DNA of 64,000 bases from Motiliproteus sediminis (lineage in GTDB: Bacteria; Pseudomonadota; Gammaproteobacteria; Pseudomonadales; Balneatricaceae), in assembly GCF_017912535.1 (NCBI RefSeq), contig NZ_JAERQK010000010.1, positions 1 to 64,000 on the forward strand. The letters are read 5' to 3'. Positions 7,901-19,894 of this stretch are shown here, in pieces; position 1 is the first letter of the stretch, and the number at the start of each line of letters is the position of its first letter. The notes under the pieces were generated by a model, which worked only from the letters and a program-made list of their open reading frames with translations, did not search any database and was not told the origin of the DNA. Made by a program: the position numbers and the translations under genes.

Positions 7901-8004
7901 TAGTCGGGATTGAGATCGCCGCGGAACCCCCGCTGCTTGAGACTCTCGATAAAGCTGAGGTAATGGCTCTGGACAGAACTGGCTTCAGAGAGTCTTGGAA
8001 TCAT
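4945..8004 (-). CDS. ydiJ: YdiJ-type FAD and Fe-S oxidoreductase, probable D-2-hydroxyglutarate dehydrogenase
   Basis: A long two-part oxidoreductase of 1019 residues, matching E. coli YdiJ (1018) almost end to end. The N-terminal half is an FAD-linked oxidase with the flavin motif RGGGTGTNGQ (about 84-93) and the FAD-C region around FGHVDAGVLHVRP. The C-terminal half carries Fe-S cluster cysteines (CLACKSCVSQCP, about residue 671) and a CCG domain (GCCGMAGTYGHE, about 949). E. coli YdiJ has been described as a D-2-hydroxyglutarate dehydrogenase; substrate use here is inferred from that. It is convergent with phaB and divergent from hrpA, probably as a single-gene unit. Confidence 0.9.
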   Translation of the reverse strand: MIPRLSEASSVQSHYLSFIESLKQRGFRGDLNPDYANRVVLATDNSIYQLLPQGVLYPRNLEDLQRIARLAQEPRFQNIVLSARGGGTGTNGQSLTDGLVVDISRHMNQILEINAEERWVRVQTGVVKDQLNAALKPYGLFFAPELSTSNRATIGGMINTDASGQGSCQYGKTRDHVLALKSVLLDGSVIDTRAIDGTELQQAQQQQGLAGELYRLADRIYRDNREAIEAGFPKLNRCLTGYDLAHIYDEQQQFNLNALLCGSEGTLAFIAEAKLNVLPIPKYAALVNLKYGSFDAALRDAQDLMRAGPTSIETVDSKVLNLAMQDIVWDSVREYFPEDGQQIRGINLVEYTADDEQALQAKVETLTAQLEQQQGQPGKSIGYTVAYGAGEINKIWTMRKKSVGLLGNAQGEKRPIPFVEDTAVPPENLADFIAEFRALLDSHGMEYGMFGHVDAGVLHVRPAIDMKDPEQEAAIRTITDGVVALTQKYHGLLWGEHGKGIRSEYAPAFFGPRLYGCLQQIKAAFDPRNQLNPGKICTPANSDAELLAIDGVSTRGQHDRQIPPPVRQHFSEAMYCNGNGACYNYDPNDAMCPSWKGTRERIHSPKGRASLVREWLRLLSEKGSNPASEARKLRSRLPGLSLPSRIRNSVSKARGEYDFSHEVMTAMEGCLACKSCVSQCPIKVNVPEFRAQFMELYYGRYLRPLRHYLIAGLEFMIPWLAKFPRPYNWMVRNPLGRQLFRRQIGMVDSPAICTNGLARALQERHIAWATPDNLRQLADAERQLSVVLVQDAFTSYFETQLVLDCCELLQRLGFRVFVAPYAANGKPLHVHGFMHRFEQTARANAERLKRLADCDVALVGIDPSMTLTYRQEYTKVLTDMEPPKVQLLQEWLAGQQAHLEQLELQLADGDFRLLSHCTERTNAPAAVTQWQQVFAALGQSLDHQNTGCCGMAGTYGHETANLETSETIYRQSWGEAIAAEQHPERLLATGYSCRSQVKRMDQQQLAHPVQALLRQLRSS

Positions 8005-8149
8005 GGCGCGTAAACTCGGGTATCAGGGCAATGAAGGTAAAAACGGGGCGCCATTATAGCAGGCATTGCCGCTGTCCAGCAGTTGGCGGTTTTGCTGATG
8101 TGGACAACGCCCTATAATTTCCAGCCTTTTATGCTGTAATGGAGGCGAT

Positions 8150-12064
<3,915 letters not shown>

Positions 12065-12461
12065 TTGTGCGGTGTTGACCCCTCTGGGGAAACATGGTTG
12101 AATGCTTTCAGTTTCGCGCACCGCCTGCCGCAGAGCGGCATTAAACGGGGTGCGAAACTTTATCCCGGCATATTCTGTACTCGCTTGGAAAAGGTACGGG
12201 ATAGGGAATAAAAACTGAAGGCCTTTCGCCAGGTTGTTTTGGCTGGGAATTGCTGGCTAAAAAACAACCGTAACGCGAAAAAAAAGATAAAAAAACGCCG
12301 TTTTTTTAATTGATAGGTCTACATTTTTTGTTTTTGCTGGGTTAGAGTTGAAATCGCTTGGAATTTTGGCCGCGCTCAGATGAGCCCGAGGATACGGGTG
12401 ATCGAGGTCGGTTAAAGACGTTTTAACTACTAGTATGTTAAAAACTGAAGGGGAAAATTTA
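12065..12461. other. 397-bp hrpA-porin gap with leader elements
   Basis: This non-coding stretch holds an imperfect long-loop inverted repeat GGTTGTTTT/AAAACAACC (12232-12269), possibly the end of hrpA mRNA though it lacks a T-run. An A/T-rich near-palindrome around 12286-12308 and a small inverted repeat GTTAAA/TTTAAC (12411-12427) follow, the latter just before the porin ribosome-binding site. The porin promoter must lie here, but I cannot pick convincing -35 and -10 boxes. A long structured porin leader would suit small-RNA control; that is inference. Confidence 0.5.
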
Positions 12462-13463
12462 ATGAAGAAGTCACTGATCGCTCTGGCTGTTGCCGGTGCA
12501 ATGACTGCTCCGATGATCGCTCAAGCCGACGCTACTATCTACGGCTCTCTGCGTACCAAGATTGAAATGTCAGACAAAGACGGAAGCTCTGCAAAGGTTA
12601 CCGATAACTCCTCACGTATCGGCCTGCGTGGCAAAGCTGAAACTGGTATCGACGGTGTTTCTGCCTCTTACCGTGTAGAAGTTACTGCTTCTACTGATCC
12701 GGTCGGCACCGTGGAAGATTCTAACGGTGACACTCACACTGATAGCTCTGCGTTCAAGACCCGTCTGTCTTACGTAGGTCTGAACGGCGACTTTGGTAAC
12801 GTTTACGTTGGTCGCCAGTGGACTCCGGCATTCTTGATGACCGGTTCTATGGTGGATGTACTGGACGCCAGCTCCAACCCGACTCACAACTATGGCAAAG
12901 AAGGTCGTCAGAGCAATGCGCTCTCCTACACCACGCCGAAGATGGGTGGTTTCCAGGCTGCTCTAGCCCTGATGGGTCGTGATGGTGACGCTGGTGAGGA
13001 AGATGTTGATGCGTACAACCTCGCAGCCTCTTTCGAAATGGCTGGCTTCCGCCTAGCTGCTTCTCTGAGCAGCTACGACACCGACGATGGTGCTACTCCT
13101 ACTCCTGCGGTTACTGATGGCGACATCACTACTTTCGCAGCGAGCTACACCATGGATGCGCTGTACGTTGCCGCTCTGTACCAGGACAACGACGACGGCT
13201 TTGCTAACGCAGGTGTTGGTGAAAACCCGCTGGAACTGGTTGCTACCTACGACCTCGGCAACGTGAAGCTGCTGGCTAACTACGTCGATTTCGACGAGAC
13301 TTCTGCTGGATCTGATCAAGGTCGTCAGGTTGCCGTTGAAGCTTGGTATAAGCTGGGCAAGAAGGCACGTGCCTTCGTTAACTACACCGACGTGAACAGC
13401 GATCGTGAAAACAACGCTAGCAAGTACGGTTCTTGGAGCGTTGGCTACCGCGTAGACTTCTAA
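12462..13463 (+). CDS. Outer-membrane porin, Gram-negative trimeric type
   Basis: A general porin of about 333 residues. The signal peptide MKKSLIALAVAGAMTAPMIA is followed by an AQA-type cleavage site and a mature start DATIYGSLR, typical of the 16-strand porin_4 family. Alternating aromatic and charged beta strands, the loop-3-like GRQWTPAFL region and the C-terminal SVGYRVDF ending in Phe (the BAM signal) are all present. I chose the ATG at 12462 because GAAGGGGAA precedes it and it begins the signal peptide; an in-frame ATG at 12435 does not. The codons look uniform and optimised, as expected for an abundant protein. It is a single-gene unit with its own terminator. Confidence 0.93.
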   Translation: MKKSLIALAVAGAMTAPMIAQADATIYGSLRTKIEMSDKDGSSAKVTDNSSRIGLRGKAETGIDGVSASYRVEVTASTDPVGTVEDSNGDTHTDSSAFKTRLSYVGLNGDFGNVYVGRQWTPAFLMTGSMVDVLDASSNPTHNYGKEGRQSNALSYTTPKMGGFQAALALMGRDGDAGEEDVDAYNLAASFEMAGFRLAASLSSYDTDDGATPTPAVTDGDITTFAASYTMDALYVAALYQDNDDGFANAGVGENPLELVATYDLGNVKLLANYVDFDETSAGSDQGRQVAVEAWYKLGKKARAFVNYTDVNSDRENNASKYGSWSVGYRVDF

Positions 13464-13487
13464 TATCGCTGGATATTAGATTCTCGT

Positions 13488-13515
13488 AAAAAAGGCTCCT
13501 TCGGGAGCCTTTTTT
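13488..13515 (+). terminator. Porin terminator
   Basis: The 12-bp stem AAAAAAGGCTCC/GGAGCCTTTTTT with a TTCG loop is base-for-base identical to the terminator at 4906-4933. Confidence 0.95.
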
Positions 13516-13567
13516 GTTGGCGTTATATTTAATACTATCCGACTGAGATCTGCGGCGGTTTAATTCG

Positions 13568-14293
13568 ATGTTGAATAAGCGATGTGGCAAAGGTAGTGGT
13601 GTGATTCAACGGGTGCTACTTTGGGTGGTGGTGTTGGGATGGGTAAATGGTGCGGCTGCTGAAGAGGTGAATCCCGATCCTTGGGAGGGGTTTAATCGCA
13701 AGATGTTTGCGTTTAACGAGGCCGTCGATGAATATCTGTGGCTGCCTGCGACTAAAGGCTACCGCTATATAACCCCGGAACCGGTACAGCGTGGGGTGCA
13801 TAATTTTGTCGGTAATTTAAATGATGTGGTTTCGCTGTTCAGTAATATTCTCCAGCTTAAGTTTCACAACAGCATGCAGGACCTTGCGCGGGTGGTGGTT
13901 AACACCACGTTCGGTCTCGGTGGATTGTTCGACGTTGCAACCCCGGCGGGTGTCGCTAAACAACATGAGGAGTTTGGCCAGGTGCTGGGCTACTGGGGGG
14001 TGCCCTCCGGCCCCTATCTGGTGCTGCCTTTCCTGGGGCCGAGCAATATCCGTGACGGTTTTTCCTGGTTGCCCAACGCTTACCTGCATCCGGTAACCTT
14101 CTATGATGACGAAAGCTTTAACTGGTCCTATACCCTGCTCTATGCGCTGGATCTGCGTTCGGAGCTGATGAAGTCCGAGGCGCTGATATCGGGCGATCGC
14201 TACACCTTTATTCGTGATGCCTATATGCAGCGGCGCGAATACCTTGTTAATGATGGGCAGATAGACGATATTTACGGGGATGACGGGTTTTAG
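13568..14293 (+). CDS. mlaA: MlaA/VacJ-family outer-membrane lipid-asymmetry protein without a lipobox
   Basis: MlaA sits in the inner leaflet of the outer membrane and removes misplaced phospholipids, passing them to MlaC. Family motifs visible are DPWEGFNRKMFAFNEAVD, the FxxNxLQLK region, NTTFGLGGLFDVA and GPYLVLPFLGPSNIRD. The N-terminus is a hydrophobic signal segment ending GAAA with no lipobox Cys, unlike the lipoprotein form in E. coli. The GTG at 13601, after AAAGG, is an alternative start giving a neater signal peptide. The rest of the Mla system is not in the window. It lies 51 bp upstream of the signalling pair that follows. Confidence 0.9.
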   Translation: MLNKRCGKGSGVIQRVLLWVVVLGWVNGAAAEEVNPDPWEGFNRKMFAFNEAVDEYLWLPATKGYRYITPEPVQRGVHNFVGNLNDVVSLFSNILQLKFHNSMQDLARVVVNTTFGLGGLFDVATPAGVAKQHEEFGQVLGYWGVPSGPYLVLPFLGPSNIRDGFSWLPNAYLHPVTFYDDESFNWSYTLLYALDLRSELMKSEALISGDRYTFIRDAYMQRREYLVNDGQIDDIYGDDGF

Positions 14294-14344
14294 GCCCGTG
14301 ACGCGGTTTGGGCCCAAGGCTCTCAGAGGCAGGCAACCGATTGA

Positions 14345-15508
14345 ATGAATAATGCTGAACAGCAGGGGCTGATCATCGTGCCCGGAGATCTCCCCGACGT
14401 CGAGCTGGCCTCGATCGTGAAGGATGCTGCTGAATGCGGTTTGGTGCTGGGCTCGCCGATTTCACTGGATCTGGCTACACAGCGGCTTGCCGAACAGGCC
14501 TCCTTGGTCACCGTTGTCGCTGTTGACGGCAGTACCTCGCTGGAGCAGCTGCGCCAATTGGTTGTTGAGGCGGAGCCTCATCCGGTGATCGCGCTCAATA
14601 GCGGCGCCCGGCCAGCCGATCTGAAACAGTTGCTGGCGGTTGGGGTGGCCGATGTGCTGGACGCAGATTCCGCCGACACCGAACGCAACCGCGCCTCACT
14701 TGCCCGCCATTTGCGCAGAGCTGAGCTGGTTGCAGAAAGTGAAACCCTGCGTGCAGAGCTGGAACAAAGTCTGGCGCTGCTCAAGGAAGATCAACAGGCC
14801 GGTCGTCACGTACAGCGCAAAATGTTGCCGCCACAGGAGGCGGTGATCAACGATTACCGTTTCGAATACCGCATCAAGCCCTCGCTGTTTTTGAGTGGCG
14901 ACTTCATCGACTTTTTCCGCATCTCTGAATCCCTGTCCATGTTCTATCTGGCGGATATCTCCGGCCACGGGGCGTCGTCGGCCTTTGTAACCGTATTGCT
15001 AAAGAACATGACCAATCGGTTACTGAGGAACTATAATCGCGGCTCCAGTTTCCATATATTATCCCCCACTGATGTTTTGTGGCGGATCAACAAGGAGCTG
15101 CTGGATACTGGCCTTGGCAAGCATCTGACCATTTTTGTGGGGTTGCTCGACCGGATTGAGAATACCTTGCAGTACGGTGTGGGCGGGCATTACCCTATGC
15201 CGATACTGCAACAGAATGGTAAAGCCGAGTTTCTTGCGGGAACGGGAATGCCCGTTGGTCTGTTTGACGACGCCGAGTTTGATGGTCGTATCGTCGAGTT
15301 GGAGAATGAGTTCAGTCTGACCCTGTTTTCAGACGGTATTCTCGAAGTGATGGATCAGCCGGACCTCAAAGCTAAGGAGCAGGCATTACTGGATGCGGCG
15401 GCACGAGGCTACCGCGACCTGAATGAGCTGGCCGTGGCGCTGGGAGTGGACCAGGTGGTTGATGCTCCCGACGATATAGCGGCGCTGAGTGTGTCACGAG
15501 TAGTTTGA
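14345..15508 (+). CDS. SpoIIE/PP2C-type phosphatase with degenerate receiver domain
   Basis: A partner-switching phosphatase of the RsbU/HsbR type, 387 residues. The N-terminal 130 residues look like a response-regulator receiver fold but lack the usual acidic pair at the start, so it may not be phosphorylated normally. A coiled segment (about 130-155) leads into a PP2C SpoIIE domain with SGDFIDFF, LADISGHGASSAF, LFSDGILEV and DDIAAL, the metal-binding Asp residues of the family. Such enzymes dephosphorylate an STAS-domain antagonist; a candidate STAS partner follows directly. I recall a similar vacJ-regulator-STAS order in Pseudomonas. Confidence 0.88.
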   Translation: MNNAEQQGLIIVPGDLPDVELASIVKDAAECGLVLGSPISLDLATQRLAEQASLVTVVAVDGSTSLEQLRQLVVEAEPHPVIALNSGARPADLKQLLAVGVADVLDADSADTERNRASLARHLRRAELVAESETLRAELEQSLALLKEDQQAGRHVQRKMLPPQEAVINDYRFEYRIKPSLFLSGDFIDFFRISESLSMFYLADISGHGASSAFVTVLLKNMTNRLLRNYNRGSSFHILSPTDVLWRINKELLDTGLGKHLTIFVGLLDRIENTLQYGVGGHYPMPILQQNGKAEFLAGTGMPVGLFDDAEFDGRIVELENEFSLTLFSDGILEVMDQPDLKAKEQALLDAAARGYRDLNELAVALGVDQVVDAPDDIAALSVSRVV

Positions 15509-15510
15509 CC

Positions 15511-15993
15511 ATGCAAAGCGGAAAGATTTTAGTAGCCGAGTACGAAGGCAATTACGTTCTGAAGTTCGTCGGAGACGTACGCCTGACGCTGTGCTCTACC
15601 CTCGATCATTTTCTCGAGGCGATGCTCGACAATGAAGGCTTCAAGACGGTCATTATCGACCTGACGGAAACCGAGGGTATCGATAGTACCTCGCTGGGGT
15701 TGCTGGCGAAAATCTCGGTCAAGATGAAGCAGCGTCACCAACTGCGGCCGACTATAGTCTCGACCAACGATGACATCAGCCGGATTCTGCTGAGTATGGG
15801 CTTCGACAAGGTCTTTTTTCTGATCCGGGAGTTTGAACAGCAGGAAACGTCGCTGGTCGAACTGTCACCGTTGCAGGAATCTGAGGAGCAGGTGCGCCAG
15901 CGTATTTTGAACGCGCACCGTGTTTTGATGGACCTCAACGAACATAACCGCGAAAGCTTCCGCGACCTGGTGCGCTCGCTCGAGTGCGACTGA
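15511..15993 (+). CDS. STAS-domain anti-sigma-factor antagonist-like protein
   Basis: A 160-residue STAS protein, the probable substrate of the upstream phosphatase. The segment VIIDLTETEGIDSTSLGLLA holds the conserved Asp-Ser-Thr motif, where Ser is the site phosphorylated in SpoIIAA/RsbV-type proteins. A C-terminal helical extension of about 50 residues follows the STAS fold. I take the ATG at 15511, two bases after the upstream TGA, rather than an overlapping TTG at 15505. No anti-sigma kinase is nearby, so the output (sigma factor, diguanylate cyclase or other) is unknown. Confidence 0.88.
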   Translation: MQSGKILVAEYEGNYVLKFVGDVRLTLCSTLDHFLEAMLDNEGFKTVIIDLTETEGIDSTSLGLLAKISVKMKQRHQLRPTIVSTNDDISRILLSMGFDKVFFLIREFEQQETSLVELSPLQESEEQVRQRILNAHRVLMDLNEHNRESFRDLVRSLECD

Positions 15994-16118
15994 TTTTCCG
16001 CAACTGCAGTATAAATAACTGATATCAAAGTCCCGGCAGGCTGTTTTCTTGACCTGCGCAGTATCCGGTGCGAGTCTAATACTAACAACAATAACTCCTT
16101 CCCCGGAGGGTGCTGCGC

Positions 16119-16589
16119 TTGGATTTGGCTCAAGAAGTTGAACGACTGCGAAAAATACCGATGCTTTCCAAAGTGGAAACGTCGAAGCTCAAGCTGCTTG
16201 CGTTCACCAGCCAGCTGCTGCACTACCACGATGGCGAAGCGCTGTTCCACCTCAAAGATCCCGCCGACAGCGTCTATCTGGTAATGTCGGGGGAGGTTGA
16301 AATCCTGACCGAGAGCGAATGTGGCACCCTCAACAGTATCGTCAGGGGCGAAGGGGCCTTGATTGGAGAGATGGCCGTTATCTCCAAGACCGGGCGCAGT
16401 GCTACCGTGCGTGCCAAGGGTGGGGCAAGCGTCCTCAAGATCGAGGATGATGCCTTTTTGCAGTTGCTGAGCGGCAACCCCGAGGTTGCTCTGGATGTGA
16501 TGCGCCAGTTAAGCGACAAGCTGGCGGAAGCCCATCAGGCTAACGAAGCGTTGCAAAAGCAGCTGCGCCTGGGCCCGACAGGAGAGTAA
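16119..16589 (+). CDS. Cyclic-nucleotide-binding domain protein without DNA-binding domain
   Basis: A 156-residue Crp-like sensor domain. It has the beta-roll and phosphate-binding cassette EGALIGEMAVISKTGRSATV, where the Glu and Arg of the GE(M/L)A...RSA motif contact the cyclic nucleotide. It ends in a helix with no helix-turn-helix, so it is unlikely to be a transcription factor by itself. I prefer the TTG at 16119, nine bases after GGAGG; the GTG at 16110 abuts the ribosome-binding site. It lies between an STAS pair and a membrane nucleotide cyclase, so it may read cAMP or cGMP made by that enzyme. Confidence 0.8.
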   Translation: MDLAQEVERLRKIPMLSKVETSKLKLLAFTSQLLHYHDGEALFHLKDPADSVYLVMSGEVEILTESECGTLNSIVRGEGALIGEMAVISKTGRSATVRAKGGASVLKIEDDAFLQLLSGNPEVALDVMRQLSDKLAEAHQANEALQKQLRLGPTGE

Positions 16590-16593
16590 GCCG

Positions 16594-17253
16594 GTGGATC
16601 GGCTGCGATTCCAACAGTTGTGGGCGCGTAACGTAGACTCAGCCGAGTGCCCATCGGGTGACGACGTGTTCACCATACTCGAGCAGCTCTATGCACACCC
16701 TTCGCGCTGCTATCATGCCGGTGGTCATATTGATCAGTGTTTGTTGTGGCTGGATCGCTACGCTGATTGGGTGTCCGACCCTGACGCGGTCGAGTTGGCC
16801 CTGTGGTTCCATGATGCCTGTTATTCCCCTGATCCCCGTGGGCACGAGGCGCGCGGCGCCAAGCTTTTTCGGCAGCTGAGTCATGGTGGTATCAGTGCGT
16901 CACGACAGAATAAAATCTGTGACATGATTCTCTACACCACCCACAACGGTGCACCTCAAAGTGACGAGGAAGCACTGCTGGTGGATATCGACCTGGCCAG
17001 TTTTTCCCGTCCATGGCATCGCTATGTGGCTGATACTGCCGCCTGCCGTGCCGAGCGTCGCGAGATCAGTGATCTTGAGTTCTGCCGTTGCCAGGTCGCT
17101 TTTCTGCAGGCCATGCTGGCGCGGCCCTGTTTTTATTTCAGCCATCCTTTCCGCGAGCACCACGAGGCTGATGCTCGCCACAATATGCAACGCATGATTC
17201 GGTTGCTGCAGAAGCGCGAGCAAAAGTTGCTCAAGCGAGAGCGTTTGGTTTAG
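16594..17253 (+). CDS. HD-superfamily metal-dependent phosphohydrolase-like protein (COG4339 type)
   Basis: A 219-residue predicted hydrolase. Candidate metal ligands are His in YHAGGHIDQCL, the His-Asp pair in LWFHDACY and Asp in VDIDLASF, the layout of the COG4339 branch of HD proteins. The substrate is unknown. GTG is the start, four bases after the upstream stop, so it is probably coupled to the cyclic-nucleotide-binding gene. Its last 23 bp overlap the convergent cyclase gene. A role in nucleotide turnover is suggested only by the neighbours. Confidence 0.8.
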   Translation: MDRLRFQQLWARNVDSAECPSGDDVFTILEQLYAHPSRCYHAGGHIDQCLLWLDRYADWVSDPDAVELALWFHDACYSPDPRGHEARGAKLFRQLSHGGISASRQNKICDMILYTTHNGAPQSDEEALLVDIDLASFSRPWHRYVADTAACRAERREISDLEFCRCQVAFLQAMLARPCFYFSHPFREHHEADARHNMQRMIRLLQKREQKLLKRERLV

Positions 17254-18586
17254 TCGCAGTGATCGAGAACAGCGCCACCGGCTGATGCCGGCCCTTGACC
17301 CGCACGTCACCTCTGGGCTCAAACGCGAGCTCCGGCGTGCAGCAGGCGTTGACGGTGGATTCCGACAACAGGATATCGGTCCCCAGCTCTTTGTTGAGCT
17401 GCTCCAGCCGGGCGGCAACATTGACCACGTCACCGTGAACGGTATAGATGAGGCGATTGCTTGACCCCATCAAACCACCCACCAGTGATCCACTGTTGAT
17501 GCCGATACGGCAACGGAGCTGATTGCCGCTGAACTGCTGCGTGTGCAGCATCCGCTGGATGGCCAGAGCGGCACGCACAGCATCGTCGGCGGGGCTCCGT
17601 GATCCGCTGGCAGGGTCAAAACTGGCCAGAATTGCGTCGCCTTGAAACTGGTTGATGGTTCCACCGTGTTGCTCGAGTATCTGCTCGACCGCGGTGAAGT
17701 AACTGTTGAGGGTTGCCACCACCTGGGTTGGTGAGAGTGCTTCACTCAGGCTGGTGAAGCCGACAATGTCGATAAACATCACGGTGGCGTCATAGGTCTT
17801 GGCTTGGCCCGCCTGGGGTTGTTCGCTGGACTCGGCCAGATTACGCATCACCTGGTCGGGTACGAAGTGACTCAGGTCATCGGCGACGCTGGCCTCTACC
17901 ACCGACTCGACCAGCAAGCGCTTGGCCCGATATACCGCCGCCGCCAGTACCAGAGTAACGATCACGATGGTGACCACCTTGTCGAACTCCGCCCCCAGAA
18001 GCACACTGTTGGAGGTCAGGTAGGTAACGTAGTCTTTGGTGATCATGGTGTTGGCGGCGTCTGCGAATACGACGTAGAGGATCATTATCAGCCAGCCCAT
18101 GGCGGCACTGGCACCGGCAAACAGAATGAACTTGACCTCGAAACGCAATGCGCGCAACGCGATGAAGATAAACACATAGAGCAGTGTCGGTGCTTTGAGA
18201 TAAAAAGAGGGCGGCTGCATATATTGCAGATGAAAGCTCCAGATCAACAGGTAGATCAGGGCCATATCCACCAGAATCGACAGGTAGGTGAAACCGTCGC
18301 TGGGCAGTCGCCGCTGGCAGACGTACAGGTGGACCAGAGTAAACAGCGTGTAAGCGGCCAATACCCAAGGCACCGGGGCGAAGGTAGCCTCCGCCGAGAA
18401 GGTTTTGGGTGACAAGGTATAGAGCAGGCTGAAGGTGAGTACAACGGCCAACTGAATGCGCGCTACCAATCGTTCGCTGCGCCACTGGTGACGATCAATG
18501 GCCGCACACACGCGCTCCGGCAGGCGGCGGTGGTCGCTGGCGTGGCGCGAGTGCTGCTCTAGCAGGTCGGCGATATGGAGGCTCAT
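17231..18586 (-). CDS. Membrane class III adenylate/guanylate cyclase, six-helix type
   Basis: A 451-residue enzyme with about six N-terminal membrane helices (residues 45-225), a short linker and a C-terminal class III cyclase domain. The metal-binding Asp residues are seen in MFIDIVGFTSL and FQGDAIL, and the transition-state Asn and Arg in GDVVNVAARLE. The Lys that usually helps choose adenine (FxKxxGD region) is replaced by Gln in [10 protein letters not shown], and the partner position is Val. Nucleotide choice therefore cannot be assigned. It converges on the HD gene and is transcribed opposite to the glycan cluster. Confidence 0.88.
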   Translation of the reverse strand: MSLHIADLLEQHSRHASDHRRLPERVCAAIDRHQWRSERLVARIQLAVVLTFSLLYTLSPKTFSAEATFAPVPWVLAAYTLFTLVHLYVCQRRLPSDGFTYLSILVDMALIYLLIWSFHLQYMQPPSFYLKAPTLLYVFIFIALRALRFEVKFILFAGASAAMGWLIMILYVVFADAANTMITKDYVTYLTSNSVLLGAEFDKVVTIVIVTLVLAAAVYRAKRLLVESVVEASVADDLSHFVPDQVMRNLAESSEQPQAGQAKTYDATVMFIDIVGFTSLSEALSPTQVVATLNSYFTAVEQILEQHGGTINQFQGDAILASFDPASGSRSPADDAVRAALAIQRMLHTQQFSGNQLRCRIGINSGSLVGGLMGSSNRLIYTVHGDVVNVAARLEQLNKELGTDILLSESTVNACCTPELAFEPRGDVRVKGRHQPVALFSITATKPNALA

Positions 18587-18604
18587 GGCGGTTCCTCTAA
18601 CTCA

Positions 18605-18634
18605 TTGACAGCTTAGGCGATAGATTGCTGTAAC
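18605..18634 (+). promoter_or_regulatory. Candidate promoter of the glycan cluster
   Basis: A perfect TTGACA -35 box (18605-18610) is followed after 18 bp by TGTAAC (18629-18634), a four-of-six -10 match, 70 bp before the first gene. Confidence 0.4.
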
Positions 18635-18703
18635 GTTGATTGTCGTTGCCGCCTCTATCCCCTAAGATGCTTCAAACCGTGCGAATGTTACGTAGGTGTA
18701 GGG

Positions 18704-19894
18704 ATGCCAGAAAAATTAGAAAACGCCCGCGTTCTGATCTATAGCCACGATACCTTTGGCCTTGGGCATCTGCGCCGTTGCCGGGCCATTGCTCACGCAC
18801 TGGTGGAGCGTTACAAAGGATTGTCGGTCCTGATCCTTACCGGCTCGCCTATCATTGGCCGTTTTGATTTTAAGGCACGGGTAGATTTTGTTCGTATTCC
18901 CGGTGTTATTAAACTGCACAATGGTGATTACACCTCGCTGGGCCTTCACGTCGATATTGAGCAGACGCTGGCGATGCGGGAATCGATCATTCGCCATACT
19001 GCCGAGATCTTTGCCCCCGACCTGTTTATTGTTGACAAGGAGCCGCTGGGATTGCGCGGTGAAGTGGAGCCGACGCTGGCGATGCTCAAAGCCCGCGGAG
19101 TACCGCTGGTTTTGGGGTTGCGTGATGTTCTTGATGCGCCGCATCTGTTGCGGCGGGAGTGGCAAGACAAGGGCGCTTGCTCGGCCCTGAAGCGCTACTA
19201 CCAGGAGATCTGGGTTTACGGTGACCAGAGCATGGGCAATCCGCTCGATGGCCTGTCGATACCGGACGAGGTAACGGCGCGCATTTTCTATACCGGTTAT
19301 CTTCGCCGTGGCCTGCCAGGCCAGGTTGCGTCGCGACGATTGCTGGATCTGCCTCGCCCCTATCTGCTGGTGACTCCAGGAGGGGGGGGGGACGGAGCCG
19401 ATATGATCGACACCGTGTTGTGCGCCTATGAGGCCTGTGCGGAGATGCCCTGGCATGGTTTGTTTGTACTCGGTCCATTTATGCCCAGCGAGCAGCAGGA
19501 GGCGTTTCGCGCCCGCGCGGCAGAGCTGCCTCATGTCACTATGATCACGTTCGATAACCATCTTGAAAGCCTAATGAACGACGCGGCGGCGGTGGTTGCG
19601 ATGGGGGGCTACAACACTTTCTGCGAGATCCTCTCGTTTGACAAGCGTGCGTTGCTGGTGCCGCGGACCGAACCGCGCGAAGAGCAGCTGATCAGGGCGG
19701 TTCGGGCTCAGGCCTTGGGGCTGGTGATGCTGCACGACCTGCGCGAGCCTGGCAATGGCCAACGGATGTTGCGCTCGTTACAGGCGTTGCCGGACCTGCC
19801 TCTTCCCAGTAGCCGCCTGAGTGAACACTTTATGGGTGGGCTGGACGCGGTAGCCGAGCGGATGCAGGCACTGACGGCGGTGGACGATTGCTAG
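18704..19894 (+). CDS. MurG-like predicted glycosyltransferase (COG4671 type), first copy
   Basis: A GT-B-fold glycosyltransferase of 396 residues, by eye of the COG4671 predicted-transferase type. The N-terminal glycine-rich motif DTFGLGHLRRC corresponds to the acceptor-side GxGHxxR loop of MurG. The C-terminal donor site is GGYNTFCEIL followed by VPRTEPREEQ, the usual GGYNT...P..EQ nucleotide-sugar pocket. There is no signal peptide or obvious membrane span, so it is cytoplasmic or peripheral. It starts a run of coupled genes and overlaps the next one by 7 bp. The sugar and acceptor are unknown. Confidence 0.82.
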   Translation: MPEKLENARVLIYSHDTFGLGHLRRCRAIAHALVERYKGLSVLILTGSPIIGRFDFKARVDFVRIPGVIKLHNGDYTSLGLHVDIEQTLAMRESIIRHTAEIFAPDLFIVDKEPLGLRGEVEPTLAMLKARGVPLVLGLRDVLDAPHLLRREWQDKGACSALKRYYQEIWVYGDQSMGNPLDGLSIPDEVTARIFYTGYLRRGLPGQVASRRLLDLPRPYLLVTPGGGGDGADMIDTVLCAYEACAEMPWHGLFVLGPFMPSEQQEAFRARAAELPHVTMITFDNHLESLMNDAAAVVAMGGYNTFCEILSFDKRALLVPRTEPREEQLIRAVRAQALGLVMLHDLREPGNGQRMLRSLQALPDLPLPSSRLSEHFMGGLDAVAERMQALTAVDDC

